DNA of 64,000 bases, taken from Gimesia chilikensis (lineage in GTDB: Bacteria > Planctomycetota > Planctomycetia > Planctomycetales > Planctomycetaceae). A program made the translations under genes and the position numbers. The stretch spans positions 1,853,655 to 1,917,654 of the forward strand of contig NZ_CP036266.1 in NCBI RefSeq assembly GCF_007744075.1, read 5' to 3'. Positions 19,159 to 28,290 of the stretch are shown piece after piece. The notes beneath the pieces were generated by a model. That model worked only from the letters and a program-made list of their open reading frames with translations, was not told the DNA's origin and did not search any database. How positions within the stretch are numbered: position 1 is the first letter of the stretch; every line of letters starts with the position of its first letter.

Positions 19159-20274
19159 TTAATCTTTTGAGGGAGCGGACTCGCAGTTCTTCAGGGCGAG
19201 CAGCGTGTAGGCGGTGACCAGGTTGGGGTCTCCTTCAAACCAGCGATTGGATTTGGAGTTGACCCAACTGCCGTTGTCCTGCTGCAGGGTAAACAGGTGT
19301 TTGGCGAGTTCCTTGCGCCAGTCGTGCGTGTTACCTTTGCTGTCTTTGACCTGCGCGAGGTCGGCGGTGTCAAGTGCTTTGGCAAACAACTGGTAATAGT
19401 AGTAGAGACCGTTGTCGCCCATCCCGGGGTTGTTCTGGACGGTGTAGTTTTTCTGAATCCAGTCCAGGGCGGCTTTGACGCGGGGATCTTTGGGAGTCAG
19501 TCCGGCGTAGATCATGCTTTTGAGGCCGGCATAGGTCATGCTGCCGTATGAGCGGAGGCCTTCGTCTTTGGTTTTGCCGGAAGGTGACGATCCGCCGGCG
19601 GCGACCGTGTAGTAGAAGCCGCCGTCGTTGATCTTCGCGGCAGCTGGGGATGTGTTATATTCGCTTTCCAGGTTCTGACAGCGGGAGACGAAGGTCAGTG
19701 CTTTCTGAATCGCAGGGTCGTCGTCTTTGGCGCCGGCGGCTTTGAGGGCCTGGATCATGAAGGCGGTGTTGGAGAGATCGGGGCGACCGCCGTCGGGGCT
19801 GTAGCCTGCACCGCCGTAGGAGAGATCGCTGGGTTTGACATCTTTGCTTTCATCGAATTGCAGACTGCGGAGGAATTTTCCGGCCTTGTTGATCTGCTCA
19901 TCATATTTGCCCGATTTGTTGGCGGCCTGCAGGGCCATCAGTGCGACGGCGGTTTCATAGCCAGCGTGATTGCTGCGAGCCGAACAGATGCGACCATCTT
20001 CCTGACAGAAAGCAGACAAGCGGTTGAGTGCTTTGGCGACGGTGGGATCATCGAGGGGAACCCCCGATTCAATGAGCGCGGTGGTGACCAGGGCGGAGAT
20101 GCCGGCGGCTTCGCTGAAGGTCCAGGTTCCATCCTCGTTCTGGGAGTTCTTGAGGAAGGTGATCGCTTTGTCGCGGGAGGCTTTGAGTAGAGCCGGTTCC
20201 GGTCCGTCCGCCATTACCAGACTGGTACTGAGACTGAGGACACCGACTAACATCACTCGAAGAAAACCGACCAT
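19159..20274 (-). CDS. secreted prenyltransferase/squalene-cyclase-repeat protein
   Basis: 371 residues from the ATG at 20274, which has CAGGAG 6 nt upstream; the open frame continues to 20361 without a better signal. Signal peptide to about VMADG. The mature protein is built of alpha/alpha-toroid repeats typical of prenyltransferase and squalene oxidase folds: repeated FLKNSQNEDGTW, FCQEDGRICS and LQQDNGSWVNS elements, several with QNxDGxW character. The DxDD acid motif of true cyclases is not visible, so enzyme activity is doubtful; secreted planctomycete members are common and uncharacterised. It converges with the esterase gene, with 7 bp between the stops. Confidence 0.85.
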   Translation of the reverse strand: MVGFLRVMLVGVLSLSTSLVMADGPEPALLKASRDKAITFLKNSQNEDGTWTFSEAAGISALVTTALIESGVPLDDPTVAKALNRLSAFCQEDGRICSARSNHAGYETAVALMALQAANKSGKYDEQINKAGKFLRSLQFDESKDVKPSDLSYGGAGYSPDGGRPDLSNTAFMIQALKAAGAKDDDPAIQKALTFVSRCQNLESEYNTSPAAAKINDGGFYYTVAAGGSSPSGKTKDEGLRSYGSMTYAGLKSMIYAGLTPKDPRVKAALDWIQKNYTVQNNPGMGDNGLYYYYQLFAKALDTADLAQVKDSKGNTHDWRKELAKHLFTLQQDNGSWVNSKSNRWFEGDPNLVTAYTLLALKNCESAPSKD

Positions 20275-20475
20275 TTGATACTCCTGACTGTTGAAAGAAA
20301 TCTTGACGACTTCTGAGTCGCTAAATGCGAGAGCCGCAAAATGCGTTCCGATTTCCCTCAAGTCTACGGCTGGTCAAACCGCGAGGAAACCCTTTCTCTG
20401 AAGAGAAAAGGTGATTTGAGGTGTGGAAAATATCAGCGCGGGTGTCGCTAAAATCGTCAGGGGTACGATATGAGA

Positions 20476-21864
20476 TCAGGAGTGGAGTATCTGCTTGACG
20501 ACGTGTCCGTGCACGTCGGTGAGACGGAAGTCCCGTCCTGCGTGGCGGTAAGTGAGTTGTTCGTGGTCGAGTCCCATGATGTGCAGGATGGTGGCATGGA
20601 AGTCGTGGATGTGGACCAGGTCTTTCACAACGTAGTTACCGATGTCGTCGGATTCGCCGTGAATCACGCCGCCGCGTACATTTCCGCCGGCCAGCCAGCA
20701 GGAGAACGCGTTGGGGTGATGCGTGCGGGATTTGGTTCCCTTACCATCCTGGGCCCAGGGGGAGCGGCCGAATTCGGTACAGAAGACGAGCAGGGTTTCT
20801 TCGAACAGGCCCCGCTGTTTGAGGTCGGTGATCAGGGCGGCGATGGGCTGGTCGACGCGGCGGGCGTATTTTTCGTGCGAGGCCATGTCGCGGTGAGCAG
20901 CATCCCAGTTGTCCCGGCAGGCACCGACGGCATCGATGATTTCGACAAAGCGGACACCTCGTTCGATGAGACGGCGGGCCATAATGCACTGGGCCGCATA
21001 GCTGGCCTGGTCTCCCTGTGCGGCTCCGTAGAGTCCGAGTGTTGACTTCGATTCCCGGGAGAGGTCGAGTGCTTCAGGGGCCTGGCGCTGGAGACCGGAG
21101 GCGGCTTTGAAGGTACTCATGCGACCGGTGAGTTCGGAATCGGGATCGCGGCGATCCAGGTGCCGCTGATTCAGTTTCTGTAACAACGAGAGTTCAAGCT
21201 GCTGGCGGGAATGCGACGTGGGAGATTTGAGATAGGGGATCGGATCGTTGCCGGGCATGACGCGGACGCCGGTGTTGACTGCGGGGAGAAAGTTGGCATC
21301 CCACAGCTGGGGTCCGTTGTAGGGGCGATGTTCAGAAATGACGACGTGTGACGGGAGGTTCGGGTTGAATGACTTCAAGCCGTAACTCAGCCAGGCTCCC
21401 ATGCCGGGCATGGCTGCGGTGGTGCTGCCGGTATGCAGTTGCAGGGTGGCTTCGCCGTGGTCGCGGTGATCGCAGTTCATGGAGCGGATCAACGCGACTT
21501 CGTGCATCTGTTTGCGGATCTCGGGGAAGAGGTCGCTGACTTCGGTGCCACACTCCCGGTTGGGGCGGAATTTCCAGAGCGGGGCTTTGAGATAGCGTTC
21601 GACTTTGGGCTGACCGGAGACCGCGGCTTTGTTTTCGTTGCCAATCGACTGGTCGTGCCGCTTGGTGAGTTCGGGTTTGGGGTCGAAGGTGTCGACGTGC
21701 GAGTAGCCTCCGGACATGTAGAGCATGATTACATGTTTGGCACGGGGCCGGTGATGGGGGGCGGCGAGTTCGGCGGGCAATACGCGGGGAAGCCAGAGAC
21801 CTGCGGACGTTCCCAGGCCAGCCTGCAGAAGCTGTCGTCGTGAGATCAATGGAGAATCGGACAT
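20476..21864 (-). CDS. DUF1501 family protein
   Basis: 462 residues from the ATG at 21864, preceded by AGGAA; the upstream extension to 22023 overlaps the PSD1 gene and is not needed. The N-terminus has a Tat-like signal (SRRQLLQAGLG). Family elements present are [18 protein letters not shown], a central MSTFKAASGLQRQAP region and, near the end, FCTEFGRSPWAQDGKG followed by a His pair and WLAGGNVRGG. It is the last gene of a minus-strand run and follows the PSD1 gene by 25 bp, the same pairing as elsewhere in the window but on a separate transcript. Confidence 0.92.
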   Translation of the reverse strand: MSDSPLISRRQLLQAGLGTSAGLWLPRVLPAELAAPHHRPRAKHVIMLYMSGGYSHVDTFDPKPELTKRHDQSIGNENKAAVSGQPKVERYLKAPLWKFRPNRECGTEVSDLFPEIRKQMHEVALIRSMNCDHRDHGEATLQLHTGSTTAAMPGMGAWLSYGLKSFNPNLPSHVVISEHRPYNGPQLWDANFLPAVNTGVRVMPGNDPIPYLKSPTSHSRQQLELSLLQKLNQRHLDRRDPDSELTGRMSTFKAASGLQRQAPEALDLSRESKSTLGLYGAAQGDQASYAAQCIMARRLIERGVRFVEIIDAVGACRDNWDAAHRDMASHEKYARRVDQPIAALITDLKQRGLFEETLLVFCTEFGRSPWAQDGKGTKSRTHHPNAFSCWLAGGNVRGGVIHGESDDIGNYVVKDLVHIHDFHATILHIMGLDHEQLTYRHAGRDFRLTDVHGHVVKQILHS

Positions 21865-21889
21865 TCTGCGTTCCTGTTGTATTGCGGGG

Positions 21890-24439
21890 TCAGTCAATAA
21901 AAAAGAACTCGTTACTGGTGAGCAGAACTTTGGCCAGTCCGGTCCAGGCGGAAGGGACCTCTGTTGCTGAATCCTGCGTTTGTTCTGCTGCCAGTTGTGC
22001 CTGGTACGTTTTGAGAAACTCAAGGGTGTCTGCCTGTTCGGATTCGGTGGGGCTGCGACCGTAGGCCAACTGCCAGGCTAGTTCCACCTGTTCTGCAGAT
22101 GTCGAATATGTCTGTTCGATACGCTGGGCCAAGGCGGCTGCCTGCCGGGGCACGAAGGGAGCGTTCAACAGGTAGAGTGCCTGGGTGGGCAGATGCGAGC
22201 TGTGCCGACTGCCCGAGGTTTCGTTGGTTTCGGGACCGTTAAAGCGACCCAGGAAAGGATGCTTGTAGAGCCGCTGTGTCATCAGATAGACGCTGCGTTT
22301 GTTGGTCTCAAAAACTTCGTGGAAGGGACCGTTGAGGCTGTAGCCTTTTTTATGCCAGGGAATGAACGGGTGCGGGCCGCCCTGTTCGCGGTCGAGTTCG
22401 CCGGAGACGAAGAGCATGGCATCGCGAATGGATTCGGCGTCGAGGCGGCGGCGGGTGTGTTTCCAGAGGTAGACGTTGTCCGGATCGCGGCGACTGTTTT
22501 CCGGCTGGTCCCGGCTGTCGAGGCGATAGACGTGGGTCAGCATGATCTGTCGATGCAGGGCTTTGAGCGACCACTGGTGTGCGATCAGTTGACTGGCCAG
22601 ATAATCGAGCAGCTCTGGATGGGAGGGGGCTTCACCGAGGACGCCGAAATTATCGACGGTTTTAACGAGTCCCTGTCCGAAGTGGTGATACCAGAGCCGG
22701 TTGACGATCACGCGGGCGGTGAGGGGGTGTTCCGGATCGGTCAGCCAGCGGGCCAGTTCGAGGCGTCCCGAGTGCTGTTTGTCGAGGTCCGGTTTCGACT
22801 CCGAGATGACGCTGATGAACTGGCGGGGGACGACATCCCCCTGGTTCTCCGGATCGCCGCGGCGGTGCAGACGGCTGTGATGCGGTTTGCCGTCGATGAC
22901 GGCGTAGAGCATCTCCACGGGAGGTTGCTTGACCAGACGGGCCTTTTCCTTTTTGAGCCAGGGGAGGCCGTGCAGCATCAGTTCGCGAAACTTCCCTTGT
23001 TTGGTGTTGAGGAGTTTCTGCCGACGGGCTTCCAGTTTGTCGAATGGTTTGCCAGCTTGTTTCGCCTGTTCGATTTTTGCGGCGACCTGTTTATATTCCT
23101 TGAGAGTCGGTTTTAACCACGGGCGGAAGTGATTGCGGATCTGGTGCTGATAGTGGCTGAGCAATTTCCAGTAATCGTTGATTTTCTGTTGTGAACCGGG
23201 TGTGTTTTCCGCGGAGACCAGTTGCGTGGGAGAGGGCTGATTCGAGGCGCCCATGCTGGGGTAGAGAGTGCTTTCGAAGATGCCGTAGAGTCCGTAGTAG
23301 TCGGTGGCGAGCATCGGATCGAATTTATGATCGTGACAGCGGGCGCATTTGAGCGTGACGCCCATGAGTCCGCGGCCGATGGTATCGATGGTGTCGTCGA
23401 TGGTAAGGTGCTGATCTTCAAAACGGGTGTTGCCGAACCGGCGGGAGAGGGCGATGAAGCCGGTAGCGATTTTGAGTTGTCGAGCCCGGGCCGGATCGGA
23501 TTCCTGTTGGGAGAGAATGTCGCCGGCGAGCTGGGCGGTGAGAAACTGATCGTAGGGGAGATCCGCGTTGAGGGAGTCAATGACCCAGTTGCGATAGAGG
23601 TAGGCACCGGGGATCGGGAAATCGCCGACGTCTCCCTGGGTGTCTGCGTAACGGGCAACATCCAGCCAGTGACGGCCCCAGCGTTCCCCGTATGCGGGAG
23701 AGGCGAGCAGGCGATCGACGACGCTAGCGAACGCGGTTTCGTCTGCAGCCGGATCGTTGAGGAAGTCTGTGATTTCCTGTGGCGTGGGGGGCAGGCCGGT
23801 GAGATCGTAAGTGGCCCGGCGGATCAGTGTTCTGCGGTCGGCCAGAGGCACGGGCGTCAGTTGTTCTGTTTGCAGGCGGGCATAGATGAAGCGATCGATG
23901 GCGGTGTTGGACCAGTCCGCATTTTCAATTGTGGGTGGTGTGACATCTTTGCGGGGCAGGAAGCACCAGTGGCTGGTGGTCAGTTTTTCGGCTGACTTTG
24001 TGTCTGTGGTGGGGCGTGCTTTCGTCTGTTCTTCAGGCCAGGGAGCGCCCCATTCAATCCAGCGTTTGAAGTGCCCCAGTGTTTCGGCATTGAGCCGCTC
24101 TTCCGCATCGGGAGGCATTTTCAGTTCTTTGTGGGTCCGCTGAATGGATTGAAAGAGCAGGCTGGCCTGTGGGTTACCGGGGACGATGGCGGGGCCGAAG
24201 TCGCCCCCTTTGAGTAGATCGCCGCGGGATTGCAGGGCGAGCGGGCTTTCCGCGTCTGCGCCGCCTGTATGGCAGTCGGCACATTTTTCGATCAGGACCG
24301 GGCGGATATGCAGTTCGAAGAATTCAAGCTGCTGGTCGCGGGAGGGGGCCGGTTCCGCTGCGGAGAGTGAGCTGCACAGCAGAAGTAAGGCTGCTATGGT
24401 CACGATCCTGGCAGTTTGAAGTCGATTCTGTTTCGTCAT
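21890..24439 (-). CDS. PSD1 domain protein: cytochrome-c-like, DUF1549 and DUF1553
   Basis: 849 residues from the ATG at 24439 (GAAGGG upstream); a TTG at 24454 would add five residues. Signal peptide about 1-28. N-terminal heme motif CADCH (53-57) with GGADAESPLALQSR downstream; DUF1549 starts with LIRRATYDLTGLPPTP and includes a second CARCHDHKFDP; DUF1553 has ARVIVNRLWYHHFG and [12 protein letters not shown]. It is shorter than the copy at 13671 because the middle region is reduced. It lies between a TIM-barrel gene (35 bp upstream) and a DUF1501 gene (25 bp downstream), so all three are probably one operon. Confidence 0.92.
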   Translation of the reverse strand: MTKQNRLQTARIVTIAALLLLCSSLSAAEPAPSRDQQLEFFELHIRPVLIEKCADCHTGGADAESPLALQSRGDLLKGGDFGPAIVPGNPQASLLFQSIQRTHKELKMPPDAEERLNAETLGHFKRWIEWGAPWPEEQTKARPTTDTKSAEKLTTSHWCFLPRKDVTPPTIENADWSNTAIDRFIYARLQTEQLTPVPLADRRTLIRRATYDLTGLPPTPQEITDFLNDPAADETAFASVVDRLLASPAYGERWGRHWLDVARYADTQGDVGDFPIPGAYLYRNWVIDSLNADLPYDQFLTAQLAGDILSQQESDPARARQLKIATGFIALSRRFGNTRFEDQHLTIDDTIDTIGRGLMGVTLKCARCHDHKFDPMLATDYYGLYGIFESTLYPSMGASNQPSPTQLVSAENTPGSQQKINDYWKLLSHYQHQIRNHFRPWLKPTLKEYKQVAAKIEQAKQAGKPFDKLEARRQKLLNTKQGKFRELMLHGLPWLKKEKARLVKQPPVEMLYAVIDGKPHHSRLHRRGDPENQGDVVPRQFISVISESKPDLDKQHSGRLELARWLTDPEHPLTARVIVNRLWYHHFGQGLVKTVDNFGVLGEAPSHPELLDYLASQLIAHQWSLKALHRQIMLTHVYRLDSRDQPENSRRDPDNVYLWKHTRRRLDAESIRDAMLFVSGELDREQGGPHPFIPWHKKGYSLNGPFHEVFETNKRSVYLMTQRLYKHPFLGRFNGPETNETSGSRHSSHLPTQALYLLNAPFVPRQAAALAQRIEQTYSTSAEQVELAWQLAYGRSPTESEQADTLEFLKTYQAQLAAEQTQDSATEVPSAWTGLAKVLLTSNEFFFID

Positions 24440-24474
24440 CGTCGAACCCTTCAAGGGATGGATTCAATATCTGA

Positions 24475-25404
24475 TCAGCCGCGCTGGATGCCGGCTTTCT
24501 GGAAGGCAGGGGCGATATTCTGATAGCAGGTCTTCGCAGCCGCGACGGGATCGTAGCCGGGCTGTTTGAAGACCATGCCGCTGACTTCGCAGCAGATGTC
24601 TCCGCGGTAACCTCCCTCGACAGCGAGTTTGAGCAGGCGGACGTAATCGATGTCGCCGCTTTCGCCGGGGAGCACAAAGCGAGCTTTGTTGTCTTTGAGA
24701 ACGGTGTCTTTAATCTGGATGAAGCTGGTGTAGGGGAGCATGGTTTTCAGCGAATCTTCGAGGGAAATGTCGCGGTGTGTGAAATGGCTAAAATCATAGT
24801 TGAGGCGAATCCAGGGGCTGTTGATCTGTTCGACGAGCCAGACGCCCTGTTCGGGGCGATCAACGACTCCGCCCCGGTGTGGCTTGACGGCGATGACGGT
24901 TTGTGTGCTCTCTGCGACCTGGGCCCAGCCTTGGAGGTTGTCGCGCATTTCCTCTTTGCGGTCTTCCCACTTGCCGCTGCCCGCGGTGGTTTCGATGAGC
25001 GGGGGCTGATCGGGTTTGAGGTCGTGCCCCAGCTGGGCGGCCCGTTTGAGACGTTCGAGGACCGGTTTCTGACTGGCAGGGGAGCCGGTGAGGTCACAGT
25101 GTTCCATCAAGGATGCGAGCTTGAGGCCGGTGTCGTCGAGCTTACTGGCGATTGCCTTTCTGCGCTGCGGATTGAGTTTGAGCGGTGTGGCGTCCCAGGC
25201 ATCCATCAGACAGAGTTCGGTGGAGTCGTAGCCAATGTCTGCGACGGTCTGCAGGGCCTGTTCGGTCTGCATCTTTGGCATGCCGTAGAGGCTGAAGCCG
25301 AGGGTGAGCGTCGGCGGTGCGGTTTTACCGGCGAAGAGTGGCGACAGGCCCGGTAGTGCCAGGCAGGCGGCACTGGCGGAGGAGAGAAACTGACGACGGG
25401 ACAT
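24475..25404 (-). CDS. Tat-exported sugar phosphate isomerase/epimerase-like TIM-barrel protein
   Basis: 309 residues with SRRQFLSSASA Tat signal at the very N-terminus (ATG at 25404; an ATG at 25413 is also possible). The rest fits the xylose-isomerase-like TIM barrel: TLGFSLYGMP strand 1, GYDSTELCL strand 2, LASLMEHCDL strand 3, IAVKPHRGG, RLNYDFSHF and IQIKDTVL for the metal-binding barrel ends (Glu, Asp, His). Family members isomerise or epimerise sugars or inositols. Export by Tat suggests it folds with its metal in the cytoplasm first. It heads the TIM-barrel, PSD1, DUF1501 run. Confidence 0.87.
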   Translation of the reverse strand: MSRRQFLSSASAACLALPGLSPLFAGKTAPPTLTLGFSLYGMPKMQTEQALQTVADIGYDSTELCLMDAWDATPLKLNPQRRKAIASKLDDTGLKLASLMEHCDLTGSPASQKPVLERLKRAAQLGHDLKPDQPPLIETTAGSGKWEDRKEEMRDNLQGWAQVAESTQTVIAVKPHRGGVVDRPEQGVWLVEQINSPWIRLNYDFSHFTHRDISLEDSLKTMLPYTSFIQIKDTVLKDNKARFVLPGESGDIDYVRLLKLAVEGGYRGDICCEVSGMVFKQPGYDPVAAAKTCYQNIAPAFQKAGIQRG

Positions 25405-25564
25405 AGACTGCATGCAAGCTGCTCCTGAGGCGGGGAGTGAGTTCTGACTGAGATCCGTAGTAGGTTTACATATAGGCGGATCTTTATCATAGCAGCAGAC
25501 AGCTGGCTAAACCATCACTATTCCGCTTTCACACCAGACATTTTCAGGAAGCATATCGTCGCAT

Positions 25565-26635
25565 TCAGGGGCTGAGGAAATCGGCCTCTTTGAATTTGAG
25601 ACGGACGGGCCCCTGCATGGTGGTGACCCACAGATCGCCGGGATGGGCTTCGAAAACGTAGGGGTAGGAGACACGGTTTTCGCGTTTCTGTCCCGGGGGA
25701 GTCAGATCACGGGCGATGACAGTCGGCTTGCTCCAGGATTGACAATCATCGTCGGAGAAAGCGAGCGACAGTTCTTCGCGGCGACCTGTGCGTTTCTGGG
25801 GATCGCGGAAGCGGTTCCAGAGCATGACGATGCGTCCGCTCTCGAGTCGCTGCAGAATCGCGGGGGATGAACTGGCGGGAATTTCCGAGGGGCGAATGGT
25901 GCGCCAGGAAGCCCCTTCATCTTCAGAGAAGGCTTCCCAGAAGCGGCCGAATTTGGTGCGGATCAGCTGGTAGATGCGTCCGTCTTTGAGTTCGACGATG
26001 GTCCCCTCCATGGCGCCGTCGTGATCGCCGGAACCGCCGAGGTCGATCATATTGCTGTGTTTCCAGGTCTCGCCTTCATCGTCAGAGTAATAGGTATGCG
26101 AGACGTGCCTGCCGGGATTGGCGATGGACTGGGAGACGACGACGATGATGCGGCCCGACTTGGTCTGGATCATGCTGCGTACGGCACCGCACCAGCCGTG
26201 GTCCTGGAGGATCTGAGGTGTGAGCCATGTTTTTCCGTTATCGGTACTGCGGATGACATAGACGGGGAGGTAGCAGTCGGATTGCGGGCCTCCCAGTTTG
26301 TCGTTCCAGTTGAATTTGCGTTCGGCCAGATTCATGCAGACGAGGAGGATCGTCCCTTTGCGGGTCTGGATCAGTGCGCGTTCGTTGCTGGTGTGGAACT
26401 TTTCCGGTTCGGCATAGAGGGGCGTGGCCTGCCAGGTCTTCCCTTCATCCTCGCTGATCAGCGACTGTTTGGTGTCGGGAGCAAGGATGTTGCCATCCGT
26501 CAGACGGATGAAGGGACCGAGATGCTTGTGGGGGAGTTTGCTGGTCTGAGGGTGATTCCATTCCTCGGCTTTCGCTGATGAAAGGGAGAGCAGGAGCCCG
26601 GTGAGGAGCAGCGGGATGGTTGGTCTAAGTTGCAT
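25565..26635 (-). CDS. secreted sialidase-like (BNR/Asp-box) protein
   Basis: 356 residues with signal peptide ending near AKAEE. Repeated Asp-box turns mark a six-bladed propeller: SEDEGKTW, STDNGKTW, SDDEGETW, SEDEGASW and a degenerate SDDDCQSW. An Arg after the first strand (PFIRLTDG), the Glu of GTIVEL and the Arg of LIRTKFG are candidates for the catalytic pocket, but the classical FRIP motif is not seen, so true sialidase activity is uncertain; many planctomycete homologues are annotated only as exo-alpha-sialidase family. It starts 31 bp after the stop of the lipoprotein gene and is probably cotranscribed with it. Confidence 0.87.
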   Translation of the reverse strand: MQLRPTIPLLLTGLLLSLSSAKAEEWNHPQTSKLPHKHLGPFIRLTDGNILAPDTKQSLISEDEGKTWQATPLYAEPEKFHTSNERALIQTRKGTILLVCMNLAERKFNWNDKLGGPQSDCYLPVYVIRSTDNGKTWLTPQILQDHGWCGAVRSMIQTKSGRIIVVVSQSIANPGRHVSHTYYSDDEGETWKHSNMIDLGGSGDHDGAMEGTIVELKDGRIYQLIRTKFGRFWEAFSEDEGASWRTIRPSEIPASSSPAILQRLESGRIVMLWNRFRDPQKRTGRREELSLAFSDDDCQSWSKPTVIARDLTPPGQKRENRVSYPYVFEAHPGDLWVTTMQGPVRLKFKEADFLSP

Positions 26636-26666
26636 GTCTGATACCTGACTTATGAGGGAGCCTGTT

Positions 26667-27089
26667 TCAGTTTTTCAGATCAAAGTCGAGAACCAGGGGG
26701 TCGCCGCCCGCTTCAATGTCGGCTTCGAGTTCCGAATTTTTGTGGTACTTGTCGGGAACCGGGATGGCGGGTTTCGTGGCGGCGTCGATTTCTCCCAGTG
26801 ACATACCGGCGGTATCGGCGGGGAGGATGGGCGCGCCTTTGATTTCGACACGCTGTTTACCAATGGGGACGCCCCCTTTGTTGGTAACTTCGTACTTGCC
26901 GTCCCGAATTTTTCCGGCAGCGATAGGTCCTTCGGGCAGCGGGCGAAAGCGGATCACGCCTCCTTCAAGGGGGGCGCCATCCAGGGTGACGGTACCAGTG
27001 ACAACGCGGCGGTCGGGGGCATCGCTGATCCCCCCGCAGCCAACCAGCAGTAAGAGAGCCGGTAAGAGCAATAACCCTTTTGCGGGCAT
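26667..27089 (-). CDS. planctomycete-type small lipoprotein
   Basis: 140 residues from the ATG at 27089, which has AAGGAG 7 nt upstream. The signal ends in LVGC, giving lipidated Cys18. The mature region has the VTGTVTLDGAPLEGGVIRF and GKQRVEIKG elements common to small planctomycete lipoproteins with a transthyretin-like sandwich, and ends in an acidic stretch. It follows the DUF1559 gene at 27178 and precedes a sialidase gene; the same order is seen at 42405-44943. Confidence 0.85.
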   Translation of the reverse strand: MPAKGLLLLPALLLLVGCGGISDAPDRRVVTGTVTLDGAPLEGGVIRFRPLPEGPIAAGKIRDGKYEVTNKGGVPIGKQRVEIKGAPILPADTAGMSLGEIDAATKPAIPVPDKYHKNSELEADIEAGGDPLVLDFDLKN

Positions 27090-27107
27090 GGTAAACTCCT
27101 TGAAACA

Positions 27108-27133
27108 GTGCAGGCTGACGCGAAAGCCTGCAC
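27108..27133 (-). terminator. hairpin between DUF1559 gene and lipoprotein gene
   Basis: 9-bp perfect stem GTGCAGGCT / AGCCTGCAC with eight-base loop in the 88-bp gap. There is no U-tract; on the minus strand it is followed by GTTTCAAGGAG, so the ribosome-binding site of the lipoprotein gene starts about 7 nt after the stem. An mRNA-stability or attenuation role is more likely than termination. Confidence 0.6.
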
Positions 27134-27177
27134 GAACATTATGAATGCACAATCATTGAATGAATCAGCGTCGAGAA

Positions 27178-28089
27178 TTAATACTCGCCAACAACTTCAC
27201 CACCGGCCCGGGTCGTGAGTGCTGTGAGCGTTCCCTGGTCAATGTTTTCGGAGAGGAAATGTACCGAACCATCGCCGAAGACAAAGTGACAGCCACCTAC
27301 GTGATAGCTGGAGAAGCCCTGTGGCCGGAAAGCGAAGGTACCGCCGCCGGGAACGGTGTCAATACTGTTGATACCATTGCTGGTATCGAAGACATCGTAG
27401 CCGGTGTAGGAGTTTCCGTTGAGGCCACTCGAAGCGAGCGAACCTGTGATTTCACCCACCATGAGCGTGTTGCTGGAGCCATCGATGATGTCGCGCATTC
27501 TGACTTTCGAGATGGCGTAGAGGACCCCGTTACCGACCGAAGTGGGTCGCACGCCGGAGCCGCTGTTACATTTCCAGCTGACGGAGTCGGCAACGCCGCC
27601 CATGTCGGTGCGGGGCATGCCGTTTGGGAGTGCGCCTGCGAAAGCACCGTTTTTGTTGACGATGGTGTCAGGCTGTGGATTGCTGGGACAGAGGAACGGC
27701 ACTACCGGGTTGAGGCAGGTCGTATTAGAGAAATTCGCGGGGACAAAGGGAGTCGGCCCGGAGAAGTTCAGGTTGTTGTAAATATTGGCCTGATCGAGGT
27801 AGGGCAGGATACGGGTGCCCCAGGAAAACATGTGCGCGCCTGAGTAGCCACTGCAGCCTCCACTGATGCCGGCCCCGATGGGAAAGACAGTGTAGGTGTC
27901 GTGATAGTTCTGCAGAGCGAGTCCAACCTGTTTGAAGTTGTTTTTGCAGGACGATCTGCGGGCCGCCTCACGAGCCTGCTGAACCGCGGGCAGGAGTAAA
28001 GCGATCAGGATGGCAATAATGGCAATCACGACCAGAAGTTCAATCAGCGTAAATCCACGAGCTCTCACCTTGGAATGGAAACGGAACAT
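27178..28089 (-). CDS. DUF1559 pseudopilin-like protein
   Basis: 303 residues from the ATG at 28089 (GGGAG about 10 nt upstream), choosing the start that leaves a short basic leader (FRFHSKVRARG) before [12 protein letters not shown]. The helix continues into [11 protein letters not shown] and the C-terminus has HFVFGDGSVHFLSENID. Same family as the proteins at 12315, 35121 and 44038 but clearly divergent in the middle, which here contains several Cys residues. First gene of a possible six-gene run (DUF1559, lipoprotein, sialidase, TIM barrel, PSD1, DUF1501). Confidence 0.93.
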   Translation of the reverse strand: MFRFHSKVRARGFTLIELLVVIAIIAILIALLLPAVQQAREAARRSSCKNNFKQVGLALQNYHDTYTVFPIGAGISGGCSGYSGAHMFSWGTRILPYLDQANIYNNLNFSGPTPFVPANFSNTTCLNPVVPFLCPSNPQPDTIVNKNGAFAGALPNGMPRTDMGGVADSVSWKCNSGSGVRPTSVGNGVLYAISKVRMRDIIDGSSNTLMVGEITGSLASSGLNGNSYTGYDVFDTSNGINSIDTVPGGGTFAFRPQGFSSYHVGGCHFVFGDGSVHFLSENIDQGTLTALTTRAGGEVVGEY

Positions 28090-28290
28090 GGAAGCATCTC
28101 CCAACATAAACGCAAAAAAATAAATGCTATGATCACCCTGGCACACAGGTGCATAGATAACAGATTCAGGGATATAAATAAAAAACTGCTGCAGTCCCAG
28201 GGCTGACCGGAAAATGCCGGATCAGAACTGGTTCTGCTGCCAAATCGATTGTTCGAAATTCAAGTCATTTATGTTGTTCGCCTGAGGCGT

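Noticed and set aside
22193..23995. 307- and 257-codon plus-strand frames
   Set aside because: They lie opposite the PSD1 gene and show no domain or ribosome-binding site.
24439..24454. TTG start five codons upstream of the PSD1 ATG
   Set aside because: The ATG has a better placed GAAGGG and gives a normal signal peptide.
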